From Cheiracanthium punctorium (Eukaryota > Arthropoda > Arachnida > Araneae > Cheiracanthiidae): DNA of 64,000 bases. The position numbers and the translations under genes were made by a program. Below the pieces are notes generated by a model, which was not told where the DNA came from, did no database searches, and saw only the letters and a list, made by a program, of their open reading frames with translations. The first letter of the stretch is position 1. Each line of letters starts with the position of its first letter. Location of the stretch: assembly GCA_038373885.1 (NCBI GenBank), contig JAWZYV010010311.1, positions 124,001 to 188,000 on the forward strand. Direction: 5' to 3'. This document shows, piece by piece, positions 31,075 to 42,384 of this stretch.

Positions 31075-32538
31075 TTAATAATTGTTAAAGTGTTAACATT
31101 TTTGAAAGAAAAGGGAAATATGTTATTTTTCATTATTTAAATATGTCATTTATGTAAATATATGAGTCTTGTAATGCCTTCAAGCAAATTTTTGCATAGT
31201 TATCTTTGAAATTTTGGAATAGCATGTGTTTAAATGCTTTTCATGGACATAATATTTGAAAGTCGTTTGAGAACACTGTTTTAAAAATTTGATACGAATC
31301 TGACTGTAAATGGTAACTTTATTGAAATATTGGCTTATCTAGATTTGAATTGTAGTGGAACATTGTTTTAGTTAGTTTAAAAATTTTCTGACACACTGTT
31401 ATATTTAGCTTATGTGTATACATACCTATATAACAGTTGCTTATTTGTTACTTACCTCTACATATAAACCGTGGCTTGAACATTGTTTTACTGTAACCTG
31501 CATTTTTGTAAATGGTTGAAATCTGTTTTAATCTGATTGTTATTGTATTTTTAGATATCTGAAGTGCTGGCAATTGTCTGTTCATAAGAGCTGGGAGGAG
31601 GGGCTTTTTTGTGGACAATGTTTTTCCCATCTCTTGTGCTTATTTAATCATTGAAACTTACCTGGAGTTTGAGATTTTCTTGCTCTCTAGAAGCTGCAAC
31701 AAAAGTTTAAAATATGAAGGTTTTAAATAGCTTAAAGTTTTGTTGAATACTTAACATAAAAAAATTATTTCAGTTAAATAGATGCTAAACTCCTTTATTT
31801 GAGCTTAAAAAGAGTTTGAAACTTTATCCACTTTTGTTATGGTTTTTTTTTTTTTTTTTTTGGCGCACAGTGCACATCTTGCATTTCAAAACATTTGCCA
31901 TCTTGAAACCGATAATGGTTGGTTGGAACAGTTAGCATCACCTGGAAAAAGCTACTAAAAGCCGTTCGTCCAATCAGAAGCATGCCTCGGGGAGTTCGGT
32001 AAACTCTGTGTCAGCTAAGAACCGAAAAGGCAACTCGGCAATTGAGTTCCGCACCAGTGCTCCAGTAAATAAAAGGGAGAGCACTTGTGAACGTCAGTGG
32101 AACAAAGAATATAAATAAGAAGGAAAAGGCTGCGGGTAAGGAGTATCAGCTACAGCAGTGTAACCGACAGGGTGATTGTAGCGGGAACAGCAGGCAATAC
32201 AGTAGTAATGTTTTCTTTATTTTAAGAGTTTCTTTAGCAGAATTGTTAGAATTAGCAAGAAGTTTATTTTTAAGATGCTTTAGGAATTGACTGTGCAGAA
32301 TTGTAGCGATTGATAAGATGTTTTTAAAAATTAAACACAAGTTCATTTTAATTAAGTTCATTTAAACTAATGCAAAGTAAATGCTCGATAAAGCCCTTTC
32401 GAACAACAAAATTCACAAGTTGATCTTGCTTTTACCGGACATTATGACCCTGAAATGTTTTTTTGCATCTTTAATTCCTGAAGACTAAAAGCGTTTTTAA
32501 GAAACTTTGGCCATGTTGTGTTAGCAGTTATTCAAGTA
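31075..32538. other. Non-coding flank downstream of Copia, possible LTR
   Basis: It starts with a purine run (31106-31120) as expected before a 3' LTR. No right LTR border or second LTR copy was found. A T-run lies at 31843-31861. The GC-richer piece 31925-32190 contains the promoter-like arrangement listed next. Confidence 0.4.
32066..32099 (+). promoter_or_regulatory. Candidate TATA plus initiator core promoter
   Basis: TAAATAAAAGG (32066-32076) lies 30 bp upstream of the A in TCAGTG (32094-32099), the spacing and initiator consensus of arthropod RNA polymerase II promoters. It may be the LTR promoter of the Copia element rather than a gene promoter. No ORF of note follows. Confidence 0.35.
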
Positions 32539-34047
32539 CCGTAATTTATGGAATAAACACTGCACCCATGAAAATGAGCTTAGTTAACTAGAAAATCATC
32601 AGAAATGCTGCACCCGGCATAAACGCAGCAGCCATCATTAGTGGGAGAGGAGTGGGTGGGTGGGTGATCGGGGTCAGAAGAAGTCAATGCCAGATTAAAA
32701 TTCAATACTTTCTAAAATAATTTCTTAATCAACAAAAAATAATTAATTAAAAAATATGTTGCATTACTTAGATCTAATTTATTAAAAAAGCTATTAAGTT
32801 GATCAGATATATTTCTGGAGAAGGTGGATAAACGGTAAAAAAATCTCCTCCCCCCCCCCTTCCCATGGAATGTTTTAAAGTATTTGCTGCTATTTTACAA
32901 AGCTTACGATTTCTATTTTCAAATAATCAGTGTCCTATTTCCTATAAAAAGATAGAGTAACCCTTCGTTATATCGGGCTTGTCGGGAGACAAGAAAAAAG
33001 CGTGATATAACGGGCGGAGAGAGGGAGAGGTGATAAGATAAAACTTTACTTTTATAAACATATGCTTTTAAAATATAATAAAATTAATAGCATATGTACT
33101 GTAATAAAAGATATACTCTTAACCTATAAAAATAGAAGTTTAATTTTTATTTTACTTTATGTACAAATACACATTTCATTTCCTGCAGAAAAATGATCCA
33201 GTCATTTGATATTTGATTTGATTTTTCTCTCATATCCTGCTTTTCAATAAAGATTAAGGAGTGACAATTAATTAATTGTGAACTAACTTATGTGATGGAA
33301 GATGTATTTTTCAAATGTACTGAGTGCTTCAAGTAAATTAACAAAGCAAAAGAGTACAGAAAAAATTGGGTGACATAGAAAAAGCACGATATAACGAGGG
33401 GTTACTGTATTAATGTTTATATTCACAAAGGTGAATTTATAGAAATAAAAAATTAACTTCTAAGAAACTTCTTGCATTCGCAAAAACTTCTGAGTGCAAT
33501 TAAAATGAAAAGAGCGATAGATGTGTGAGGAGAAAAGGCTCCAGTTAAAAGTAAACATTTTTTTCCCCCGGATGGCCAGCTGTTCATTATGTAATGAGCT
33601 TGCTTCAGCAAATTGTTTGTTTTAAACTGAATGTTGTGTAATAACTCTTGATGTTTCTATTTATTTATTACTTTTGATATTTATCACACTGGGATTTATT
33701 TTAAAAGCACTCAGCATTTCTTGAGCATGCCAATTAGTTGGCAGTGTTTATTCGGTAGAGTACTCCTGCACTGGGCACAAAGCCACACAGCAAAAACAAA
33801 AAACTTTCGATTAACTTTTTTGGGGGGGAGGGGAAGTGTTAAACTCTCACCGGCCGTAACATAGACTAGTTTTGGCTGAAATTCGGTATTTTAAGAACAA
33901 TAGAGGTTCATGTGAAAAAGGGGTGCATTTAATAGAAGGCAGTGCACTTTTGCGTTATTTTATGGAACTTTAACCCTTCAAAATATATATTCAAACCTTC
34001 ATTAAAATTTAATTATAGTTCTAAAATGTAGATATACAAGATTTACT

Positions 34048-34079
<32 letters not shown>

Positions 34080-34424
34080 TTTTCTTCTCTTTACTAAATT
34101 GAGGAGGCATCGGTTGTATTTGAAGCCATCATGGCGCTCTGACGTCTCACTTTCTCAAAAACTGCATCAAACCGCTTTTCTACGGGGGTTCGTGAGCAGA
34201 TTTGCTACGCGGTGCTCTATGCATGCTAAAAAGTACGTGATCAGTGGTGGCGCCATCTTTTGAGCAATTAGCACTAAACAAATTTTGCGATTTTTCTTTG
34301 AAGATTGGATAAAAAAAAAAAAATTAACAATATTGTAAATGCAGCACCCGGTAGAAACTTCGCACTTACTATTTTTTAGCTTTTATACTCAAAAACGCTG
34401 CGGCGTTTCTTCCATAAATTACAG
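32539..34424. mobile_element. TA-flanked non-autonomous transposon N1, copy A
   Basis: TIRs CCGTAATTTATGGAATAAAC and, reversed, CTGTAATTTATGGAAGAAAC, with TA on each side (32537-32538, 34425-34426). It is collinear with copy B at 42385-43790 but longer, because of a nested MITE (32955-33407) and a (TA)n expansion (34049-34070). Subterminal CGCCGC/GCAGC blocks are GC-rich; the interior is AT-rich and non-coding. TA TSDs suggest mariner/pogo-type mobilisation. Confidence 0.87.
32955..33407. mobile_element. 453-bp pogo-like MITE nested in N1 copy A
   Basis: Ends GAGTAACCCTTCGTTATATC and, reversed, CAGTAACCCCTCGTTATATC; TA flanks at 32953-32954 and 33408-33409. It is absent from copy B at the same position, which confirms a later insertion. 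Confidence 0.85.
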
Positions 34425-34689
34425 TAAATTTACACAGCAGCTAGAGCCTGTAAGGTTTAGTGAGTTTAAAAGGAATTTTCAGAGTTTTTGCCAGTAATTA
34501 CCTAATAAACAGTCTGTGATATCTTTTGCCACATTATATTCTCATTAAATAAAAGTTGATGTCTTTTAACATTTGTTGCTATCACTTTCTCAATACACTT
34601 CAGTCATGACAGTTTACAATAACGAAAATATCTTTTTTCTCAAGTATTGACAAGATCTATGACCTTTCCAGCATAGAATGTTGGTACTA

Positions 34690-35180
34690 ATAAGGAACAA
34701 CATGTATCAGGTGTGGTTGTTGCATGCGGCCCGTGCGAGCGGGCATTTTGAAATGATTACGGACAAACTATTGAGCGTCCATTCAGCTGGTTGCCGAAGT
34801 AGAGCACCTGTAGGTTGCACATTTTTTCCCCCGTAGTGGCCTGTTGGCGGACTAGGTGGTTGCCGAAGGCGGGCAGCCTATAGGTTGCACTTTTTGGTTG
34901 CGAAGAGGCCGTTGGCGGACCAGCTGGTCGCCGGATGTGGCTGCTCCCCGAAACATGTAAAAGCGGCCCGTACATTGCATAGACTGAACATTAAGTGGTG
35001 AACGTGACCAGCAGGTTGCTAAAGACGAATGACCCGTAGATTACAAATTTCAGTTGCAAAGAGGCCCGTGTGCCATAGGTTGCACAAGCCAGTAGTGAAG
35101 CGGCCCGTATGATCTAGGTTGCACATTTTGACCACAAAGCGACCATCAATGGCCAAAACTGGTCGCCGAAGGTGGCTAAT
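34690..35180. repeat. GC-rich degenerate tandem repeat, ~68-bp unit
   Basis: GTTGCCGAAG...GTAGGTTGCACATTTT...GTTGGCGGACCAGCTG recurs at about 34790, 34859 and 34926, with more diverged partial units to 35180. It is much more GC-rich than both flanks. Short ORFs inside are artefacts. Confidence 0.78.
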
Positions 35181-36113
35181 AAAAATAATAACAATAATGT
35201 TTTATTAATCGATTACGTGATTTTCCCTGCAGATAAATTCGTTTCAGATTCCTTGTGAATCTTACCAGCGGTCAAGATATCATGCTTGTAGATATTGATG
35301 ATTTTGGGTTAATTTGTAGTACTGCCACATTAGATGAAAAATGCTAATTTTCATATTTTTAAAATTATTTATTTCCAAGCTATAAGATTAAAATTTTGTA
35401 AAAGTCGAAAATTCTGTGCGGTATAGTAATCTTTAAAAGGCTGAACTATTTGACCTAAGTAGAAATTTATGTCATTTCATTCAGTGTTTTGATGTCTTTC
35501 ATAAAGTATATAGCATGACCATATCACTTAAACAACTTCCTTTTTCTAACTGAGAAATAATAGTTTAAAATTGGAAAGTTTTGAAAAAAATAGGTCATAA
35601 AATATTTTTTTTAATTGCCAGATTTTGTATGCCAGATTTGAAGATGGAGTTTCTATGACATAAAAAAAAAAATTAAATTATCTGTGTGCATAATCTATTT
35701 TCCACAGGAGAGGTTTGGTTGATGGTGTTGACCCCTTTGTCGCCGCTCCAGCGAAATTTCCAGGCGGGAGAGTTCAAAAGTTATGCAGCAGAGAAATGAG
35801 AACATTTAAATTTTATGCATGGAATTATTTTTTATATCAAAATATCTAAAATGTTAAAATGAATACATAGATTGTACATACACTTATTTTATACAATATT
35901 TTTTAATTAAAAAAATAGGTACCTTTGTGACAGTTTTCTTGAAAATACCGTTAGGGGTATTTTCCGTTGTTACCGTTAAGGGGTTAATAATGGGCTATTA
36001 CAAGTGCTCAGTTACATTTAAAACAGTTATGTTTTCTTCCTTCTTGGCAATGAAGCTTAATAAATTATCGACGACTAACAATAACAATTATAGAGGCAAT
36101 CATTTAGGTAATA
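35181..36113. other. Non-coding AT-rich stretch
   Basis: No gene or clear mobile element. A run of A's at 35663-35671, and a short palindromic ACCGTTAGGGGT.../TACCGTTAAGGGG pair near 35945-35985. Confidence 0.5.
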
Positions 36114-36333
36114 CAGTGAAGCCTGCTAAGATGACCACCAAGTGGTTCCACATTTTCGTGGTCAACTTAGACAGGTGATCAACTTATCAAGGGTACATTA
36201 CTTACGTTTTAATTTTTAAATTTCATCACCTACGGAGTTAAATAGTACAGATACTTAGTATACTAAGATTATTTAAATATGTAAATAAAATGACAAAATA
36301 AGATTAATATTGTGTATTAGGGTTAAACGTTAA

Positions 36334-37691
36334 CCCATTAAGCGCCAAAGCTCCCATTACGGGAACATCTATTATATATTTTTTTTCTTAAAATATTTAA
36401 CGCATTTTACGAAATGCATTTTTTATATAAACATTTACACTATAGGGTGTGTTATATATTTTTATCGGAACAATATATTTTAATTTAATGTTTTTTTCTA
36501 ATTTTTAATAAAGTGAAACTTTGTCTTTATGACTGTCTTATATAAAACTAAAAAAAAATAAAATAAATGGTCACTTAAATGTTTCAAATAGAATGTATAT
36601 TTAAAACCAACATCTTGAAGAACAACATTCTTAAAATCCTGCATGAATAGATTCCTATAAAGGAATGTTATGAACGCTTATATTTCTTGTTCCAACAGCA
36701 GGAGCTTTGGCGCCCTCCTACTAGTTAGCATTTCCAATTACTCTGTATTGGGTTCCTCGTAATGAGATGGCGGATTCTCTTGCCAGGTTGGGCTCTGGCT
36801 CTTTTTTTTGTTGGACCTGAGCCAGTTCTCGGTATCTCGAGTAAATGTTACAGGGATACTGTGTTTAGCCACTTTAGCAAGCTTCAGTATTCCAGCTGGC
36901 TTAAGTGTAATGGCCAGAGGCAGGCCAAAGAGATCAATCTTGGCTTTCCTGGTGTTAGATGCAAGGAACTTCTGTGTCTCAACAGGTCCAGTCTCCGTAG
37001 GGCTATTGGCCTGTTAACTGGGCACTGTTGCCTTAAAAGGCATCTTAACATAATGAAGGTTGTCGATGATCCCGCTTGTCGGGGTTGTCTTCTTAAGGAG
37101 GAAACTGCTTTACACATCCTCTGTGAGTGTGAGTACTTCTCTGATTATAAGTTTGAGCATCTTGGGTGCCATGTCATTGAGCCCTGGGAGCTTCACAAAA
37201 TGTCTGTTAGGTCTATGCTGATGTTCGCATCTGCTACTGGGCTCTTTTCGTAGGGCCTTTTCCATATTGCTTGGGGATGATACAATAGACCCATGGTCGC
37301 GGTGCCTGGCTCTTTTTGGGCCTCCCCTCCAAGTCATAAGTCATAGCATTTCCAGATTGATTTTGCTACCGTTCAACAATAAAGAAATGTTTGGCACTTC
37401 GCAGGCTGGTTATTTTGTACATTATAGTATCAACAACAAAAATGATTACTTATTATATATACAGTTTTGAGCAGCATCTGCGTAAAAAAAGGAATTGCTG
37501 TATCCAGAATGGAGAAAGACATTTGACGATAACAGGCCAAAGCTCCCGCTACGGGAACATGCTATATTTCCTAAATGCTTTGAGTTAAAAAAAAAATTTC
37601 AACTGTTCTAAAATAGAGGCATGCAATGTATGTAAAAAATGTATATACATTTAAAAATTTCTATCTGATTCTCATAGCGGCGTTTAATGGG
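36334..37691. mobile_element. piggyBac-like non-autonomous element (TTAA target)
   Basis: TTAA stands on both sides (36330-36333, 37692-37695). The ends are CCCATTAAGCGCC and, reversed, CCCATTAAACGCCGC: the CCC-start TIR and TTAA target of piggyBac. Internal CCAAAGCTCCC...TACGGGAACAT blocks near both ends (36345 and 37537) form a subterminal repeat. No piggyBac transposase remains; a LINE fragment occupies the middle. Confidence 0.87.
36740..37253 (+). pseudogene. LINE 3' fragment: end of RNase H and Cys/His tail
   Basis: It begins with the closing RNase H motif (NEMADSLARLGS in the frame at ~36757). A TGA follows, then an open stretch to 37253 with LTGHCCLKRHLN, DDPACRGCLLKEETALHILCECE, the C-x2-C-x7-H-x4-C tail of R1/LOA-like LINE ORF2 proteins. 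The 3' UTR has AATAAAG at 37377-37383. It is 5'-truncated and distinct in sequence from the LINE at 11133. Confidence 0.82.
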
Positions 37692-37825
37692 TTAATTATG
37701 TACATAGAAAAAAATATGGAAGTGGTCAACTTATAAAGGGTTCAATGTTAAAGTAATCAAGTCATTCCATTCTTGGTCAGTTAGGTCAACTTAGAAAGGT
37801 AGTCAACTTCACAGGTTTCACTGTA

Positions 37826-38570
37826 CGAGTTTATGTTATTAACTAGCTGATTTTTATTACGTTTGTTTATTGCTAAAAATGTATAATAAAATATAAATAA
37901 AAAATTAGTATAAAAAAATTCTTAAAATAGAATTGACATTGTCAGAAATTTCTTAATTAAAAATTTTCTGCAAAAAAATTACTATTTCATTATGCTTAAG
38001 CTGTGAACTCTCAAAATATCAACACCAAAAAATATTGTTATTTAATTTAATTTTTATTACCAACAACATTTTTGATGATTTTCTATAGATCAACCTCAAA
38101 GTTTTGCATAAAATAATAATAATAATAATAATAATAGTGACAGTAAAACAGCTTTTGTAACTTACTGTAATTTGTTTTCTTAGTTCATGAAATAAGTAAA
38201 ACATTAATAATTTTTAAATATGCATTTATAATTTAAAATAAGCCACAATGAGTTGCATAGCAAGGAGAGGCAGTGGATTTTTTCCCTTGGTGAGATTAAA
38301 AGACCCTTTTTTTCGGCTGAAAGCGGACAGCCAAAAATAGCATCTAGGCCATAGATAATGGCCTAGACGCTGTACAGCAGGGAAGAGAGCGGATACAGCC
38401 CCTTCAAAGGATGTGAACACTGATTCTTCTTATCAAGTTTGTACTTGTAATGCATTGCTCCACTTTCAAGCTCATTTCATTTTTCTTCTGAAGAAGTTTT
38501 AAAGTTGATGCCTTTGGTGGCAGTCGAGGCCCCTGGGGACCGCCAGGCATTACATCCGCCACTGACATTA
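37826..38570. other. Non-coding flank with (AAT)n and an orphan hAT-like end
   Basis: (AAT)n at 38107-38135. GCATTACATCCGCCACTG (38546-38563) is an inward-facing hAT-type end (reversed, CAGTGGCGGATG); no matching left end with TSD was found. A 9-bp palindrome CTAGGCCAT/ATGGCCTAG lies at 38344-38366. Confidence 0.45.
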
Positions 38571-39180
38571 TCAATGTAAACTTCTAGCAAGTCTTTTATT
38601 GAATGTCTTGTCATATCCTTCACTGTTTTTAATGTGGTATTCAATGACTGAACCCAAAAGGAAAGGACTGCAATTTATTCCAAAAACTACTCTGGCATGG
38701 CAGAAAATCTTCAGTTTCTTTTCTTCAATATATTCCCACCATAAGAAACGAAGAAATTCTCTGTCTTTTTGGCAAATACTTATTTGACAAAATGCTTTTC
38801 TAATATCGGCTATCAAGCCTAACTCTCTCTCTAAATTTAAGAATAAGATTTGGAATAAACTCAATCAGGTTAGGTCCACATTGTAAACATTGATTTAATG
38901 ATGGATAATTTGGTAATCTAGCTGACACATCAAAAACTGGGCAAACTGGTATTGTAGTGCTCCTAGGCTTTATCACCGGCCAATAAGATAGATAATTTCC
39001 ATAATTATGAATTTCAAATAGGGGTACTTCAATAATACCTTCATCAAGCCAACTTAAAAATACATTTTCATATTCTTGAAGTAAGTTCATCCTTTCACTT
39101 TTGAAGTTGTATAATCTAGCCGTTTTTTTGGCCAAATTCAAATTATCCGATAACGGTGAATTACCATCAGCACAAGGCAA
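38571..39180 (-). pseudogene. pol: BEL/Pao reverse transcriptase fragment
   Basis: On the minus strand, LLQEYENVFLSWLDEGIIE, YWPVIKPRSTTIPVCPVFDVSARLPNYPSLNQCLQCGPNLIEFIP and, after a frameshift near 38810-38860, LIADIRKAFCQISICQKDREFLRFLWW. These are the N-terminal RT blocks of BEL/Pao (the PVFDAS and DIRKAFLQI blocks). It is truncated before the YVDD box at the orphan hAT end. Confidence 0.88.
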
Positions 39181-39329
39181 GCATACTTCATATCTGCAAT
39201 GACTGTTGACTGTCAGTTTCTAAAAAATGTTCCTCTGTTTGAGAGTCAATTTCTGATTCATAAATTCTTTTTGATAGGATAAGTAACACCCAATAAATCC
39301 AATTTCTATAAGCAAGAGATGTCAGCTTC

Positions 39330-39640
39330 ATTCACATACATTGATATCACCATCATCGCCAAATCATCATTTAAAATGTTTTCTTGCCGTACTTTTTCTA
39401 TCAAAGTCCAGCCAAGGTGTGTTTCAATTGCCTCAAGATGATAATATCTTTCTACAACCAGTTAGCAACTTACCCAAGATGTCAGCACTGACAAGGACAT
39501 CAATTATCTCATTTTTGTTGCTAATATCAGTCAAAGTAAAATTACTTTCTTTTAACTCTTGAACCAAAGAACCCGGACGAACTGGTTGAATATTTTCAAA
39601 AATTTTTGCCTGATCCATGACTTCAAAATTACGTTGGTTA
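39330..39640 (-). pseudogene. pol: BEL/Pao protease region
   Basis: ENIQPVRPGSLVQELKESNFTLTDISNKNEIIDVLVSADILGKLLTG on the minus strand matches the segment between the BEL/Pao aspartic protease and RT (GADILGKLLTG-like). It lies upstream of the RT fragment in the same orientation; the 150 bp between are degraded. Confidence 0.75.
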
Positions 39641-40847
39641 AGTAGTTGTAGGTATTAGGAATGTTCTTCTTTTTTTCATGCATACATTAAAAAAAAATAA
39701 AAAAATTGAGCTCATATCTAGTATTAAATACCATGGTTATACAAATTTCTGTTTGCACATTGTTTTAAACAGTTTAAATCTTTTTCACTGTTTGCAAATG
39801 TGTTTATATATATACTTTATTGCACTTTGTTAATATTATGTGAATGAGTGTAATTAGGGGCCCCTGCATGGTGATGGATGCTTGTATTGTACATTTGATA
39901 TAGTATCTGTATTGAATCGGTGTTCTTAATAGTTTAAAGGTATTTAATGTAATACATTAACTTTTCATATGTATCATGAACTGAAATTTAAAGTTTTTAA
40001 CAATCAAATAGATCATATTTATTTTTATTTTTTCAAATGGAAGTATTACATAAATATACTACAATGAAATGTACTTTAAAAGGTGTACTGAAAATGTGTA
40101 TTGATGTTTGGTATAGCACAGTAACAAGAGGGGGGGGGGGCTTTGTTAGCCCTATCAGGCATTAAAGCTTTTTTTTTTTTGTCTTGTTACCGTTAGATAA
40201 TTTAGATAATTTAAGTTACGTTATAGTAACTGATCAAGTTAACATAAAAATAGGTCAATTGCTAGTATGGTTACCTATTTGGATACATCTATAGGCTATT
40301 TTTTACCCTCACACGTCTGAATTTATAACTTTTAAAAGTGCACATAGAAAAAAAAAAATTAGAAAATGACGATGTACACGAAGTAAAATTCATGGATTAA
40401 AAATTTTAAAATGTGGCTCATATCTGCAAACAATCATAGTTGAATATACACGATTTAACACATAGTACAATTTATAAAAAGAAATTAACTAGATACATGT
40501 TACATTTTTTCTGTAGATGTTCTTTTTTACCATTATGTTCTTAAGAAGAACAAGGATAGAACTATTTTTAAACCAGATGAAAATGATACATTCTATGTCA
40601 TGATTGGCCACATTATTCATACTTTACCAAATGCAGCATGAAACAGACCAGAAGCCGTTTGTACTATGACTTCAATGAGGAAACAGATGTGTCTGAACAA
40701 GATTAATTGCTTTTATAATTATTATGAGCAAAATAAACCGATCTAAATATATGTAAATACAAAATAAATATAAAAATTAAATTTTATTTTCCTTTTGTAG
40801 TCATTCTTAAAGTCATTCATCTATGTTTCAGCATGAGTTACTATACA
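39641..40847. other. Non-coding AT-rich stretch
   Basis: A G-run (40131-40140), A and T homopolymers, no supported gene or element. Confidence 0.5.
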
Positions 40848-42242
40848 CAGGGATGTTAACTCCAACACTCGATTTGGGAGCACCCCGGGAGCAGAAAAAA
40901 TTTCATTTGGGAGCACCTCGGGAGCAGAAAAATTCCATTTGGGAGCAGAAAAATTCTATTTGGGAGCACCTCGGGAGCACAAAAAAATAGTTTCCAAGAG
41001 GAAAACTAAGATTCGAGATCAGAATTAACATAATTTTGGAGCATAAAATTGAAGATTAAGGAACACAATAAATGCATACAAGAAAAGCAAAGTTTGCGAG
41101 CAAACACCATTTGCTAAAAGCAAAACACTATTTGAAAGCACTTTAGGAAAGCTCTGGAAAAAAAAAGGGTGTATACAGGCTATATGCTATCAGCAGGCTA
41201 TATGCTATCAGCAACTTGGTAAAAACAATACATATCAGGAGTCAGCAACCTTTCTGTGGTTAAGTCATTTTTTTCCTACTCAAGAACCATGAGTATGATT
41301 TGTATGCGGCTTGCGAGTCACAGGTTGCCAATCCCTGTCCCTTTTTTCTTCTTTTTCAGAATCATTTAGGGAATCTTCCTCTCGAAAAAGAGAGCACAAA
41401 TAAAATGAAAACTAAATTTTAAAACAAAAGCTTCTATCTCATTCTTTGGTTCTATTACAAATCACAAGTAGTACTAAATGGAGATTTTTGAAAACCTAAA
41501 TATTATACCTCTTATACAACAACACGTAATTGGTAAGCAGTATCGAAAACAAAATAAATTTGATGGTTAGAATAATTAAATGTGTGTACTTTTAATAGCA
41601 TATGCTTTTGTATCAGTAATTTAACCTCATCTAATATTTGCATATTCATCTATAATACTTGAACACAATATACAAAGCAAATGTAAACAAAAAATATTAA
41701 TGACTGTTGAGAGAAATTAAGAATTATGGGAAGTTAAAAATTAAGATTATGAGAAATTAATAATGAGATTACAAATTAAGTATCATAAGTTATCTAGTTT
41801 TCTATTTATTCTTTTTTTTATTTTTATTAATTTCTTCTTGAGCTTTTTCATTTTCTTCTAATAGTTTTAATGTTTTTGCAAGTCTATCCTTCACTTTAAA
41901 TAGAATCTGTCCACTTTCTATAACAGCCAGTGGCGGCTCGTGACCTGCTTCAGTGGTGGGGCCCGAAAAAAATAATGCCCGTTCAAATCGGGAAAATGCA
42001 TGTACATAGAGCTGTGGCGGATCGTTACCCATTTCAGAGGAGGGGGCTTTTCTTTTTTAAGCTCGAAAAGGTAAAACATATGAATCGCTTTTGTAAACAG
42101 TGTGAATATATAAAAACTTTTCGAATAACAAGTTATGAAAGGCGTATTGATTTCTCCTTTAAGTTTTCATTTAAAGACAGCAGATTTATTTTGCACCAAA
42201 AACATTTTCCTCCATTTTTCTTTCTCAAAAAGGTACAATATC

Positions 42243-42282
<40 letters not shown>

Positions 42283-42384
42283 CATGTGTACATGTTGAAA
42301 AACGAATTGGTCCATAATGTTTCATCTCCAAATAGCAAATCGTGCCCCTTCATAAACAAAAAACGGTGCTTGTTGCGATGATTA

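Larger units (their letters stand above)
36114..37823. mobile_element. pogo-like MITE hosting a piggyBac-like element
   Basis: Ends CAGTGAAGCCTGCTAAGATG and, reversed, CAGTGAAACCTGTGAAGTTG; both carry GTCAACTTA-type subterminal repeats. TA flanks are at 36112-36113 and 37824-37825. The original MITE is about 350 bp; the rest is the insertion at 36334. Confidence 0.83.

Noticed and set aside
23100..31900. LTR pair of the Copia element
   Set aside because: I compared the sequence before gag with that after RNase H by eye and found no shared long segment.
36762..37253. A host secreted protein with an N-terminal hydrophobic stretch
   Set aside because: The Met start is inside the RNase H end of a LINE read after a stop; the Cys/His tail is diagnostic of LINE ORF2.
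38270..38563. hAT MITE from CAGTGGATTTT to CGCCACTG
   Set aside because: The right end is convincing, but the left end matches only CAGTGG and there is no TSD.
40876..40985. CRISPR-like regular repeats (GGGAGCACCTCGGGAGCAGA)
   Set aside because: Units are nearly contiguous with no unique spacers, in a eukaryotic transposon end; no cas genes.
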